Under the pieces are notes generated by a model. That model was not told where the DNA came from. It did not search any database and saw nothing but the letters and a program-made list of their open reading frames with translations. A DNA stretch of 56,081 bases from Oscillospiraceae bacterium (GTDB lineage: Bacteria > Bacillota > Clostridia > Oscillospirales > Oscillospiraceae): NCBI GenBank assembly GCA_017519005.1, contig JAFWTG010000134.1:1-56081 (forward strand). Reading direction: 5' to 3'. This document shows, in pieces, positions 7,958 through 16,563 of the stretch. Numbering within the stretch: position 1 is the stretch's first letter; every line of letters begins with the position of its first letter. The translations under genes and the position numbers were made by a program.

Positions 7958-8637
7958 TGCTCCGGCTCCTCCCCGCTGTCGTCAGTCTTCTCTTCGTCCT
8001 CATCCTCCTCGTCCGGATCATAGGTGCAGGCGTCAATGACCCGCCAGAGCAGGATGGAGCTGAGCATGGCGCTCAGGCCCTCCCCCAGCAGGAGCAGGGG
8101 GGTAAAGAAGCGAACGGTTACAAAAAACACCGCGAAGTGGATTGCGAACACCAGGATCGTGCAGAACAGATAATGCGCCCCGATCAGGAAGGAGTTCTTC
8201 AGCATGGCCCGGTTCGTATTACGGACGCTGGCCACCAGCGGAAAGAGGTAGATCAGAACGATGACGTAGAACACGGCCGCCGCGATAACCACTGCCAGCA
8301 GAATCGTCCAGAAGACCGCAAGCGGCCCAGCGGCAGTCCGCCGCAGATTGACCAGGATATAGCCGTCCAGCCCCAGGAAAATGCCGGCCGCCAGCATAAT
8401 CAGCCACAGCACCGTGGCCTGCTTGAAGTTTTCCTTGAACGAGCGGAAGAACATGGAGGTCACGTTGCCCTCCTCACCCCTGGCAAGCTTGAGCATGACG
8501 TAGTACAGCGCCGTGGTCGAAGCGCCGACGGTCACAATCGGAATGGAGCAGACGAACCAGATCAGGTTCAGCCAGCAGGCATAGCAGACGCGGATCATCA
8601 CCTGGCTGAATTTGCTGTCGTAGGACAAAAATTTCAT
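7954..8637 (-). CDS. yesL: YesL family (DUF624) membrane protein
   Basis: A 227-residue integral membrane protein with about five to six hydrophobic helices. It has the YesL/DUF624 N-terminal pattern: LNLIWFVCSIPIVTVGASTTALYYVMLKL, then a loop and FKENFKQAT before the next helix. YesL proteins are habitually encoded beside LplA/B/C-type sugar ABC transporters, as here, but their function is unclear. The C terminus is an unusually acidic ~20-residue cytoplasmic tail rich in Asp and Glu. Its start overlaps the lacI stop by 4 bases and its stop overlaps the next start by 4 bases, giving a tightly coupled three-gene operon. Confidence 0.88.
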   Translation of the reverse strand: MKFLSYDSKFSQVMIRVCYACWLNLIWFVCSIPIVTVGASTTALYYVMLKLARGEEGNVTSMFFRSFKENFKQATVLWLIMLAAGIFLGLDGYILVNLRRTAAGPLAVFWTILLAVVIAAAVFYVIVLIYLFPLVASVRNTNRAMLKNSFLIGAHYLFCTILVFAIHFAVFFVTVRFFTPLLLLGEGLSAMLSSILLWRVIDACTYDPDEEDEDEEKTDDSGEEPEQ

Positions 8638-9698
8638 ACTGCTGAATCCTCCTTTTCAATCCGCGTGGAATCGCGGGGCACCAGATCGGTCTGCGTGTAG
8701 ACCGTACGGAAATCCAAATCCGGGTTCTTGATGCGGGAAATCAGCAGCTGCGCCGCAGAAAAGGCCATGATCTGCGTGTGAACGTGGACCGTCGTCAGCG
8801 ACGGCTCCACAGTGCGGGAGTCCGCGGAGTCATCAAAGCCGCAGACCAGCACGTCCTTCGGCACGGATTTGCCGAGCTTGCCGAGGATCCGGATCAGGCT
8901 GATGGCGATCTCGTCGTTGGCGCAGACGAAGCACTTCGGCAGCTCTTGCAGAGAGGAAACGGCGTAGTAGATATTGATGGGATGGTTTTCCCGGATCACG
9001 TACTCGCTGCGCAGGGGCAGCGCAGCCATCGCCAGGGCGCTGTACAGGGCGGCGTAGCGCTCAAAGAACGACTGGCAGTGGTCGAAGTCGCCGACAAAAC
9101 CGAAATTTTGAACGCCCTGCTTCACCAGACCGTCGATCAGCCGCGTCAGCTCGCCCATGTTGTCCATAATAATCTGATCCGCCTGCAGCTTACGTCCGCT
9201 GTGCTTGCTGGGTCCGTCCACGAACAGGATCGGGCGGTCGATGGCGCAGAGCATATCGCAGTAATCCCAGTCGAACAGTTCAAAGCAGATGAACGCCCGG
9301 GTGTTCTCTCTGGGAAGCGGATAGGGAAGCTGCTTCTGCGCGAGATTCTCGCGGCTGACGTAGTAACCGGTGAGGGAATAGCCAAACTGTGCCAGCTCAC
9401 GCCGGAGCCGATCAACCATCGTCACCGCAAAATGGGAGTCTCTGAACTGCACGGTGGTAAGCAAAGCGATATCCCCGCTGCTGCCGGGCAGGGGCTCCGC
9501 CGTCTGCGTCTCCGGGCCCACGGTGGAAAGCGTCTGCATAAAGGAGAATTGCCGGTAGCCCATTTCCGCCGCCTTCGCCAAAATCCGGTCTCTGGTGGCG
9601 GCCGCGATGCCATCGCTGTTGTTCAGAGCCTTGGAAACCGTGTTGCGAGAGATATTCAGGGCGTCGGCAATGTCCTGAATTGTCACTTTCGCTGTCAT
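8634..9698 (-). CDS. LacI family transcriptional regulator (second paralogue)
   Basis: A ~354-residue LacI/GalR repressor, closely similar over its whole length to the one at 4353-5414. The helix-turn-helix KVTIQDIADALNISRNTVSKA differs at one or two positions, so both probably bind the same operator. The ligand domain has the QKQLPYPLPRENT block, FVCANDEIAIS and GFDDSADSR. The ATG at 9698 is preferred over the GTG at 9707 because AGAGG lies 8 bases upstream of it. It is first in the operon with yesL and divergent from the transporter operon. Its own promoter carries a TGCACA element, suggesting autoregulation. Confidence 0.9.
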   Translation of the reverse strand: MTAKVTIQDIADALNISRNTVSKALNNSDGIAAATRDRILAKAAEMGYRQFSFMQTLSTVGPETQTAEPLPGSSGDIALLTTVQFRDSHFAVTMVDRLRRELAQFGYSLTGYYVSRENLAQKQLPYPLPRENTRAFICFELFDWDYCDMLCAIDRPILFVDGPSKHSGRKLQADQIIMDNMGELTRLIDGLVKQGVQNFGFVGDFDHCQSFFERYAALYSALAMAALPLRSEYVIRENHPINIYYAVSSLQELPKCFVCANDEIAISLIRILGKLGKSVPKDVLVCGFDDSADSRTVEPSLTTVHVHTQIMAFSAAQLLISRIKNPDLDFRTVYTQTDLVPRDSTRIEKEDSAV

Positions 9699-9735
9699 AG
9701 GGTTCACCTCTCAGCATTGGACATTATTACAAGAA

Positions 9736-9764
9736 ATAATACCACAATTTTGTGCAAATGTCAA
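9736..9764 (-). promoter_or_regulatory. Promoter of the lacI-yesL operon with a TGCACA element
   Basis: Minus strand: TTGACA (9764-9759), 17-base spacer, TATTAT (9741-9736). TTTGCACA follows the -35 box directly, matching the operator half-site in the lipoprotein-gene promoter. Confidence 0.7.
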
Positions 9765-9874
9765 TACGCTACCCCACCTGGCTTGTATGTACCACACCTG
9801 GCTTGTATATTGTGGAAAGTGAGCTGTCATCCGGCTTCATAGAGATTATTTTGTGTGCAATGCGTAAATAAATG

Positions 9875-9903
9875 TTGACATATGCACAATTCAGTGATAG
9901 GAT
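9875..9903 (+). promoter_or_regulatory. Promoter of the sugar ABC transporter operon
   Basis: TTGACA (9875-9880), 17-base spacer, TAGGAT (9898-9903). TATGCACAA directly follows the -35, and TTGTGTGCA lies upstream at about 9851, giving spaced inverted half-sites of the presumed LacI operator. Confidence 0.7.
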
Positions 9904-9986
9904 GATTGTATCAGGATTCTCCATGTTTTTGCGCGCTTGCTGCCGCTGGGCAGGGGGGATCTCACATAAAGAAAAGGAGGAATTCG

Positions 9987-10934
9987 ATGAAAAATGTTTC
10001 CCCACCGGCGGATGCGCTGGCAGGAAAAAGGAACTCACGCGGCCACAACACACTGGTCTACCTGAAGCAGCACTGGCAGCTGTACGTCATTTTCATGGCG
10101 CCTGCCTTCCTGCTGACGGTGATCTTCCGCTACATCCCCATGGGCGGAATCTCCATGGCGTTCACCGAGTACAACCCAATCCGGGGTCTGTTCCACAGCG
10201 AGTGGATCGGCTTTGACAACTTCAAACGCTTCCTCTCCTCTCCGGACTTCATGCGGTACCTGATGAACACCCTGAAGCTGAGTATTTTTGGCTTGCTTTG
10301 GGGCTTCCCGATCCCGATCCTGCTCGCGTTCCTGCTCAACCGCATTCTCAGCAAAAAGACCAAGCAGAAGATTCAGCTCGTGCTGTATATGCCGAACTTC
10401 ATCTCGGTCATCGTGCTCTGCGGTATCGTGCGCATTCTGCTTTCCCCCACAGGCATGATCAACTCCCTGCTTGGCACCAACACCAACTTCATGACAGAGC
10501 CCGGCGCGTTCCGCACGATCTATATCGCGTCCGGTATCTGGCAGGGAGCAGGCTGGGCCTCCATCATCTACACCGCGGCTTTGTCCAACGCATCCAAGGA
10601 GCTCAAGGAAGCGGCTGTCATTGACGGCGCCAACATTTTCCAGCAGATCAAGGCTGTGGAATGGCCCGCCATCAAGGACACCGTTCTCATCCAGTTCATC
10701 ATGTCCGTCGGCAACATCATGAGCATCGGCTTTGAAAAGGCCTACGCTCTGCAGACCGACATGAACATGAGCACCTCCGAAATCATCTCCACCTACGTCT
10801 ATAAGAAGGGCCTTCTGGACGGCGACTATGGTTTCTCCACCGCCGTCGGCCTGTTCAACACCGTCATCAACGTCATCCTGCTGATCTCCATGAACGCGAT
10901 CGTCAAGAAGATGAATGACGGCAAGGGCATCTGA
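9987..10934 (+). CDS. lplB: Sugar ABC transporter permease, LplB type
   Basis: A 315-residue inner-membrane permease of the MalF/LplB branch. The first helix follows a ~30-residue cytoplasmic start (WQLYVIFMAPAFLLTVIFRYIPMGG). The cytoplasmic EAA loop, which docks onto the ATPase, is visible as ELKEAAVIDGANIFQQIKAVEWP. The ATG at 9987 has AAGGAGG 6 bases upstream; an in-frame start further up would add a non-family extension. It is the first gene of an operon with the second permease (13 bases on), the binding protein and the ATPase. The LplB/YtcP class moves complex or oligosaccharides; fructo-oligosaccharides are inferred from the enzymes around it. Confidence 0.9.
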   Translation: MKNVSPPADALAGKRNSRGHNTLVYLKQHWQLYVIFMAPAFLLTVIFRYIPMGGISMAFTEYNPIRGLFHSEWIGFDNFKRFLSSPDFMRYLMNTLKLSIFGLLWGFPIPILLAFLLNRILSKKTKQKIQLVLYMPNFISVIVLCGIVRILLSPTGMINSLLGTNTNFMTEPGAFRTIYIASGIWQGAGWASIIYTAALSNASKELKEAAVIDGANIFQQIKAVEWPAIKDTVLIQFIMSVGNIMSIGFEKAYALQTDMNMSTSEIISTYVYKKGLLDGDYGFSTAVGLFNTVINVILLISMNAIVKKMNDGKGI

Positions 10935-10947
10935 GAGGAGGGAGCTT

Positions 10948-11862
10948 ATGAAACAGAAAATGCCAAAGAAAAAAGGCGAATTCGCCAAGCTCCCCACCGG
11001 TGACAAGGCCCTCCTGACCATCGGCTACATCCTGCTGGGCCTGTTTGTGGTGGCGATCATCCTTCCGATGGTCTACATCATCCTGGCCTCCTTCATCGAC
11101 CCCATCACCCTGCAGAACAGCGGTCTGACCTTTGACTTCAGCAAGTGGACCACCACCGCCTACGAGCGTGTTCTTGAGAACGCCCAGATCTGGGTTGGCT
11201 TCAAAAACGCCATCATCTACTCGGTTCTGTTCACGATCATTTCCGTGGTTGTGACTCTGCTGGCTGCGTACCCCATGTCCAGAGCTGACTTCAAGGGCAA
11301 GGGCTTCTTCAACACCATCTTCGTGATTACCATGTTCTTCGGCGGCGGCCTGATCCCCACTTACCTGCTCATCAACAACCTGGGCATGCTGGACACCATC
11401 TGGGCCATTCTGATCCCCGGCGCCTTCAGCGTCTGGAACATGATCATCGCCCGCACCTACTACATGGGCATCCCCCGGGATCTACAGGAAGCCGCCGGCA
11501 TCGACGGCGCCTCCGAAATGGTCTACTTCTTCAAGATCCTCCTGCCCGTCTGCACGCCCATCATCGCTACCATTTCCATGTGGCAGTTCGTCGGCATGTG
11601 GAACAGCTACTTCGACGCCATGATCTACCTCAACAGCGCGTCCAAGCAGCCTCTGCAGTTGGTCCTTCGCTCCATCCTGATTCAGAACCAGCCGGATCCC
11701 GGCATGGTCTCTGACATGCAGTCCACCGCGCAGCGCGCCCAGATGGCTGAGCTGCTGAAGTACGCTACCATCATCATCTCCAGCCTGCCGCTGCTGATCA
11801 TGTATCCCTTCTTCCAGAAGTACTTCGACAACGGGATCATGGCCGGCGCCGTCAAGGGCTGA
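10948..11862 (+). CDS. Sugar ABC transporter permease, LplC/YcjP type
   Basis: A ~304-residue partner permease of the MalG/LplC branch with about six membrane helices. The EAA loop reads GIPRDLQEAAGIDGASEMVYFFKILLP, with the conserved EAAGIDGA core. The ATG at 10948 follows GAGGAGGGA by 4 bases and lies 13 bases after the first permease stop. The hydrophilic start MKQKMPKKKGEFAKLPTGDK is cytoplasmic. Two different permeases plus a separate ATPase is the normal CUT1 family arrangement. Confidence 0.9.
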   Translation: MKQKMPKKKGEFAKLPTGDKALLTIGYILLGLFVVAIILPMVYIILASFIDPITLQNSGLTFDFSKWTTTAYERVLENAQIWVGFKNAIIYSVLFTIISVVVTLLAAYPMSRADFKGKGFFNTIFVITMFFGGGLIPTYLLINNLGMLDTIWAILIPGAFSVWNMIIARTYYMGIPRDLQEAAGIDGASEMVYFFKILLPVCTPIIATISMWQFVGMWNSYFDAMIYLNSASKQPLQLVLRSILIQNQPDPGMVSDMQSTAQRAQMAELLKYATIIISSLPLLIMYPFFQKYFDNGIMAGAVKG

Positions 11863-11899
11863 TGACAAGCCGTTCAAAAATTGAAAGGAGAAACAACAC

Positions 11900-13585
11900 A
11901 TGCGTAAACTCACCAAGTCCGTTGCCCTTCTGCTGGCCGTGCTCATGATCGCGGGTCTCTTCGTAGCCTGCGGCGGCGGCGGCAGCACCTCAGGCGGCGA
12001 GGCCGGCCTCGACGTCGATCCCGCTACCCTGAAGTTCCCCCTGGCTGAGAAGGCCGAGATCTCCGGCCTGACCAGCTTCCCCGTCGGCTCCGAGTCCGAG
12101 CCCAACAACCGCACCATCTTCAAGCGTCTGGAAGAGAAGACCAACGTCCACGTCAACTGGAAGGCCATCCAGAGCGACCAGTGGGGCGACAAGATCTCCC
12201 TCGAAATGTCCAACCTGAAGACCCTCCCCGAGTTCGTGTTCTCCGCCGGCTTCTCCGATACCGACCTGCTGAAGTACGCCAAGCAGGGCGTTATCATCAA
12301 CGTCGAGCAGTACATCGACAAGTACATGCCCAACCTGAAGAAGGTCTTTGAGCAGGCTCCCGAGTACCGCACCATGTGCACCGACGAGAACGGCCACATC
12401 TGGGCTCTGCCCTGGATCGAGCAGCTCGGCTACGAGAAGACCGCCATCCAGACCATCGGCAACATGCCCTTCATCAACGTCGCCTGGCTCGAGTTCCTCG
12501 GCCTGGAGATGCCCCACACTGTCGACGAGTTCGAGAACGTTCTGATCGCGTTCCGCGACAACGCTGACAAGCTGAAGGCTGAGTTCAAAATCGAAGGCGA
12601 CATCATTCCCATGTCCTGCATCATCGGCTCCGGCAACGAGGACTGCCGTGTTCTGACCAACGGCTTCGGCGAAGGCTACGGCGATCCCGACGACGGCCGC
12701 CACATTGTCGTTGACAAGGACGGCAAGGTCATCTGCTCCGCTATGACCGAAGGCTACCGCAAGGGCTGCGAGTGGCTGCACAAGCTGTACACCGAGGGCC
12801 TCATCGACAAGGAAGCCTTCACCCAGGAATGGGCCACCTACGTTGCCAAGGGCAAGTCCGGCCGCTACGGCGTCTGCTTCTCCTGGGACGTTGCCAACAT
12901 CGCCACTGTTTCCATGGACGATCTGATCGCCGGCAAGGGCTGGCAGCCCCTGCCCATGCTGAAGGCTGACGTTCTGAACCTGACCCCCGTGACCGGCTCC
13001 TACACCTCCGGCTTCGACCGCGGCCGCTGCGTCGTGACCGCCAACGCCAAGAACCCCGCTCTGGTCTGCGCCTGGCTCGACCAGATGTACGATCCCATCC
13101 AGTCCCCGCAGAACAACTGGGGCACCTACGGTGAAGACGACGACTTCGACATCTTCGAGATGAGCACCAACGCCGACGGCGAGCCCATGCTGAAGCACAA
13201 GTGGCTGGGCGACGCTTCCCCCGTTGAGGTCCGTGAGGCCGAGTGCGTCGGTGGTCCTCTGGCCATCCTCGACTCCTACTACGGCAAGTACGTCACCTGC
13301 CCCGACGACGCCCAGTACCGTCTGGACTGGATCAAGAACGTCTACACCCCCGACATGAACGCCAAGTACGTCTACCCCAACGTGTTCATGAGCACCGAAG
13401 ACACCAAGACCATCTCCAACCTGAACGCCGACATCTACAAGTGCATCAACGGCTTCCGCGCCGACGCCATCATGAACGGCTTTGACGATGCCGCTTGGAA
13501 CAAGCTCCAGAGCGATCTGAAGGCCTACAAGGTTGACGAGTACCTGGCCATCTTCCAGAAGTACTTTGACGCTTTCAATAAGTAA
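11900..13585 (+). CDS. Extracellular sugar-binding lipoprotein of the ABC transporter
   Basis: A 561-residue solute-binding protein, long as is usual for LplA-type proteins. The signal peptide ends in the lipobox FVAC with lipid-anchored C24, then a Gly/Ser linker. The mature part has the expected two-lobe pattern, including WKAIQSDQWGDKISLEMSN and a DENGHIWALPW segment seen in this family. GAAAGGAGA lies upstream of the ATG. Codon choice is extremely uniform (mostly GGC, ATC, AAG, GAC, CTG, TTC), more so than in the flanking genes, which suggests very high expression, as expected for the receptor of an importer. The ligand is inferred to be fructan oligomers. Confidence 0.9.
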   Translation: MRKLTKSVALLLAVLMIAGLFVACGGGGSTSGGEAGLDVDPATLKFPLAEKAEISGLTSFPVGSESEPNNRTIFKRLEEKTNVHVNWKAIQSDQWGDKISLEMSNLKTLPEFVFSAGFSDTDLLKYAKQGVIINVEQYIDKYMPNLKKVFEQAPEYRTMCTDENGHIWALPWIEQLGYEKTAIQTIGNMPFINVAWLEFLGLEMPHTVDEFENVLIAFRDNADKLKAEFKIEGDIIPMSCIIGSGNEDCRVLTNGFGEGYGDPDDGRHIVVDKDGKVICSAMTEGYRKGCEWLHKLYTEGLIDKEAFTQEWATYVAKGKSGRYGVCFSWDVANIATVSMDDLIAGKGWQPLPMLKADVLNLTPVTGSYTSGFDRGRCVVTANAKNPALVCAWLDQMYDPIQSPQNNWGTYGEDDDFDIFEMSTNADGEPMLKHKWLGDASPVEVREAECVGGPLAILDSYYGKYVTCPDDAQYRLDWIKNVYTPDMNAKYVYPNVFMSTEDTKTISNLNADIYKCINGFRADAIMNGFDDAAWNKLQSDLKAYKVDEYLAIFQKYFDAFNK

Positions 13586-13616
13586 GCGGCTCCGCTGTCA
13601 GTAAGGAGGTCGTTAT

Positions 13617-14804
13617 ATGGCAGAAGTCATTCTGAAAAACATCAAAAAGGTGTACCCCTTCGTCTCCGGCGAGGATAAGAAAAAGTCCAAGAAAAAGAAG
13701 GCTGACCAGCCCGAGAAGAAGAAGGTCAATCTGCAGATCACCGACGAGGGCGTCGTGGCCGTGCAGGAATTCAGCCTGGACATCAAGGACAAGGAATTCA
13801 TCGTGCTGGTCGGCCCCTCCGGCTGCGGCAAGTCCACCACCCTTCGCATGGTGGCCGGCCTGGAGGAAATCTCCGGCGGCGAGCTGATCATCGACGGCAA
13901 GGTGATGAACGACGTGGCCCCCAAGGACCGCGACATCGCCATGGTCTTCCAGAACTACGCGCTGTACCCCCACATGACCGTGTACGACAACATGGCCTTC
14001 TCCCTGAAGCTGCGTCATACCCCCAAGGACGAGATCGACCGCAAGGTCCGTGAGGCTGCCGAGATCCTGGACATCACCCAGTACCTGGAGCGCAAGCCCA
14101 AGGCCCTGTCCGGCGGCCAGCGGCAGCGTGTGGCCATCGGCCGCGCCATCGTCCGCGCCCCCAAGGTCATGCTGATGGACGAGCCTCTGTCCAACCTGGA
14201 CGCCAAGCTGCGGAACGAGATGCGCGCCGAGATCATCAAGCTCCGCCAGCGCATCGACACCACCTTCATGTACGTGACCCACGACCAGACCGAGGCCATG
14301 ACCCTGGGTGATCGCATCGTCATCATGAAGGACGGCTACATCCAGCAGATCGGCACCCCGCAGGAGGTCTTCAATCATCCCGCCAACCTCTTCGTCGCCG
14401 GCTTCATCGGCATGCCCGTCATGAACTTCTTCGACGCGGAGCTGGAGGAGAAGAACGGCAAGTACTTCGTCAAGCTGCACGACTACGAGGTGGAGCTCTC
14501 CGCCGACAAGGAAGAGCGGCTGCGCAAGAACAACGTGAAGTCCCAGAAGATCACCCTGGGCGTCCGTCCCGACCACACCGACGTGGCCGAGAAGGGCGGC
14601 GTCGAGGGCAAGGTGGAGGTCTCCGAGATGATGGGCTCCTCCGTGCATCTGCACGTGAACGCCGACGGCAAGGACGTCATCATCATCGTCCCCACCCAGG
14701 ATCTGAAGGAGAACTTCAACATCGGTCAGGCGGTCCGCTTCTGCTTCAACGGCAACGTGGCCCACGTCTTCTCCAAGGAGACCGATAAGAACCTGGAGTA
14801 TTGA
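13617..14804 (+). CDS. Sugar ABC transporter ATPase, MsmK/UgpC type
   Basis: A 395-residue CUT1 ATPase. Walker A GPSGCGKST is at 66-74, the signature LSGGQRQRVAIGRA follows at about 162-175, then Walker B VMLMDEPLSNLD and the switch THDQTEAM. The C-terminal ~140 residues form the regulatory OB-fold (TOBE) domain. A lysine-rich insert (residues 19-37) separates the first strand from NLQITDEGVVAVQEFSLDI and explains the extra length over the ~370 usual residues. Clostridia often share one MsmK among importers; here it is encoded directly after the binding protein (31 bases), so it is probably dedicated but could serve others. Confidence 0.9.
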   Translation: MAEVILKNIKKVYPFVSGEDKKKSKKKKADQPEKKKVNLQITDEGVVAVQEFSLDIKDKEFIVLVGPSGCGKSTTLRMVAGLEEISGGELIIDGKVMNDVAPKDRDIAMVFQNYALYPHMTVYDNMAFSLKLRHTPKDEIDRKVREAAEILDITQYLERKPKALSGGQRQRVAIGRAIVRAPKVMLMDEPLSNLDAKLRNEMRAEIIKLRQRIDTTFMYVTHDQTEAMTLGDRIVIMKDGYIQQIGTPQEVFNHPANLFVAGFIGMPVMNFFDAELEEKNGKYFVKLHDYEVELSADKEERLRKNNVKSQKITLGVRPDHTDVAEKGGVEGKVEVSEMMGSSVHLHVNADGKDVIIIVPTQDLKENFNIGQAVRFCFNGNVAHVFSKETDKNLEY

Positions 14805-14819
14805 TTCTCTCAATCCCAA

Positions 14820-14898
14820 GCGCTCCCGCCTTCCGCCGGGGGGCGGGAGCGCAACTGAACGATTTCCTCTGTGTGGAACAGACCACACAGAGGAAATC
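14820..14898 (+). other. Two strong hairpins after the transporter ATPase gene
   Basis: Hairpin one: GCGCTCCCGCC (14820-14830) pairs with 14842-14852. Hairpin two: a perfect 16-base stem, 14861-14876 with 14883-14898, and a 6-base loop. Neither has a following T tract, so they are not standard terminators; they may stabilise the upstream mRNA end. Confidence 0.7.
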
Positions 14899-14911
14899 AA
14901 AGAAAACGCCC

Positions 14912-14956
14912 GGTCAGAGCGCACAGAATCTGTGCGTTGTGACCAGGTTGTTTTTT
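14912..14956 (+). terminator. Intrinsic terminator of the transporter operon
   Basis: Imperfect hairpin: GGTCA (14912-14916) with TGACC (14940-14944), and CGCACA with TGTGCG inside, followed by TTGTTTTTT (14948-14956). Confidence 0.7.
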
Positions 14957-14971
14957 CCGCCGCATTCCGAA

Positions 14972-14999
14972 TTGCTGTACTTTTTTGCTGCGTTATAGT
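14972..14999 (+). promoter_or_regulatory. Possible weak promoter of the GH32-fructokinase pair
   Basis: TTGCTG (14972-14977), 16 bases, TATAGT (14994-14999). It lies after the terminator and 84 bases before the GH32 start, so a separate promoter is needed somewhere here, but this match is weak. No TGCACA site is seen. Confidence 0.35.
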
Positions 15000-15082
15000 A
15001 TCATTAAATTTCGGAGTGTCAGAGCTTTATGAACAGGCTGTCTGCGGATACGCCGCTTCACAGTGTACAATGGAGGGACAAT

Positions 15083-16561
15083 ATGAAGAATAAACTGCAA
15101 AAGGCCAGAGATTTTGAGAAAAAGTATCATCCCATGCTTTCCAAGGACGATCAACCGCGCTTCCACGTCACCGGCGGCATTGGCTGGATCAACGATCCCA
15201 ACGGCTTCAGCCTGTACAAAGGGGAGTATCATCTGTTCTACCAGTACTACCCCTACGACGTGAAATGGGGTCCCATGCACTGGGGGCACGTCAAGACCAA
15301 GGATTTTCTCCACTGGGATCGGCTGCCCTGCGCCCTGGCCCCTGATCAGCCCTATGACAAGGACGGCTGCTTCTCCGGCGGCGCCATTGAGCTGCCGGAC
15401 GGCCGGCATCTGTTGATGTACACCGGCGTCCGCAACGTCCGCCGTTCCAACGGTCTGGTGGACGGCTTCCAAACCCAGTGCATCGCCATTGGCGATGGGG
15501 TGGACTACGAAAAATATGAGGGCAATCCCGTTCTGGACGAAAAGGATCTGCCCGAGGGCGGCAGCCCCATCGATTTCCGGGACCCCAAGATCTGGTTCGA
15601 GGACGGCAAGTACTGGGCGGTAGTCGGCAACCGTCCCGCGGACGGCTCCGGCTCCATCCTCCTGTTTGAGAGTGAGGACGCCCTGCACTGGATGTTCCGC
15701 TCCGTGGTGGCCTCCTGCCACAACCAGTTTGGCAAGATGTGGGAGTGCCCCGACCTCTTCCCGCTGGACGGCAAGCACGTGCTGCTGACCAGCCCACAGG
15801 ATATGAGCTCCATGGGTCTGGAATTCCACCCGGGCAACTCCACCCTTTGCATCATTGGCGACTACGATCAGGAAACGAAGCACCTGCTGCGTGACAACAT
15901 TCAGGCCATCGACTACGGCACCGACTTCTACGCCACGCAGACTTTGGAGACGCCGGACGGCAGACGGATCATGATCGCCTGGATGCAGAGCTGGGAGTCC
16001 TCCGGCTCCAAGGTCAAAAAGCTGCCCTTCTTCGGCCAGATGACACTGCCCAGAGAGCTTAGCATCCGGGATGGCCGGCTCTATCAGAATCCCATTCGAG
16101 AGCTGGACGCCTACCGGACCATCAAGGTCAAGTATCAGAACGTGATGATCTCCCAGGAGACCAACCTCCAGGGCGTCTCCGGCCGCTTCCTGGATATGAC
16201 CGTGAAAATCCGGCCAGGCAATAAGAATCAGATGTACCGCTATTTCCGAATCAACGTAGCAAAGGACGGGGAGCGGGCCACTATCATCCGGCACAAGCCG
16301 GAGAACAGCACGATCCGGGTGGACCGCAGCCGCTCCGGCTTCCCCCACGATATCGTAAACACCCGCGACTTTCCCGTGGCTGCCAACGACGAGCTGAAGC
16401 TGCGGATCATTCTGGACCGCTACAGCCTGGAGCTCTTCGTCAATGACGGCGAGCAGGCAGCCAGCTTCGTCCTCTATACCCCGATTTACGCCGATTCCAT
16501 TTCCTTCTCCTGCGACGGTGCAGCCGTCATCGACGTGGAGAAGTACGATCTGGAGGTATGA
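15083..16561 (+). CDS. Intracellular GH32 beta-fructosidase (sucrose/sucrose-6-phosphate hydrolase type)
   Basis: A 492-residue classical GH32 enzyme without a signal peptide, so cytoplasmic. All three catalytic motifs are present: WINDPNGF (nucleophile D38), DFRDPKIW (D167) and WECPDLF (acid/base E221). The C-terminal ~170 residues are the usual beta-sandwich. The ATG at 15083 has GGAGGGA 5 bases upstream; the in-frame start at 15029 would add residues outside the family. It should release fructose from imported sucrose or fructo-oligosaccharides. With an ABC rather than a PTS importer, the substrate is likely unphosphorylated. It is coupled to the fructokinase gene next to it. Confidence 0.92.
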   Translation: MKNKLQKARDFEKKYHPMLSKDDQPRFHVTGGIGWINDPNGFSLYKGEYHLFYQYYPYDVKWGPMHWGHVKTKDFLHWDRLPCALAPDQPYDKDGCFSGGAIELPDGRHLLMYTGVRNVRRSNGLVDGFQTQCIAIGDGVDYEKYEGNPVLDEKDLPEGGSPIDFRDPKIWFEDGKYWAVVGNRPADGSGSILLFESEDALHWMFRSVVASCHNQFGKMWECPDLFPLDGKHVLLTSPQDMSSMGLEFHPGNSTLCIIGDYDQETKHLLRDNIQAIDYGTDFYATQTLETPDGRRIMIAWMQSWESSGSKVKKLPFFGQMTLPRELSIRDGRLYQNPIRELDAYRTIKVKYQNVMISQETNLQGVSGRFLDMTVKIRPGNKNQMYRYFRINVAKDGERATIIRHKPENSTIRVDRSRSGFPHDIVNTRDFPVAANDELKLRIILDRYSLELFVNDGEQAASFVLYTPIYADSISFSCDGAAVIDVEKYDLEV

Positions 16562-16563
16562 TG

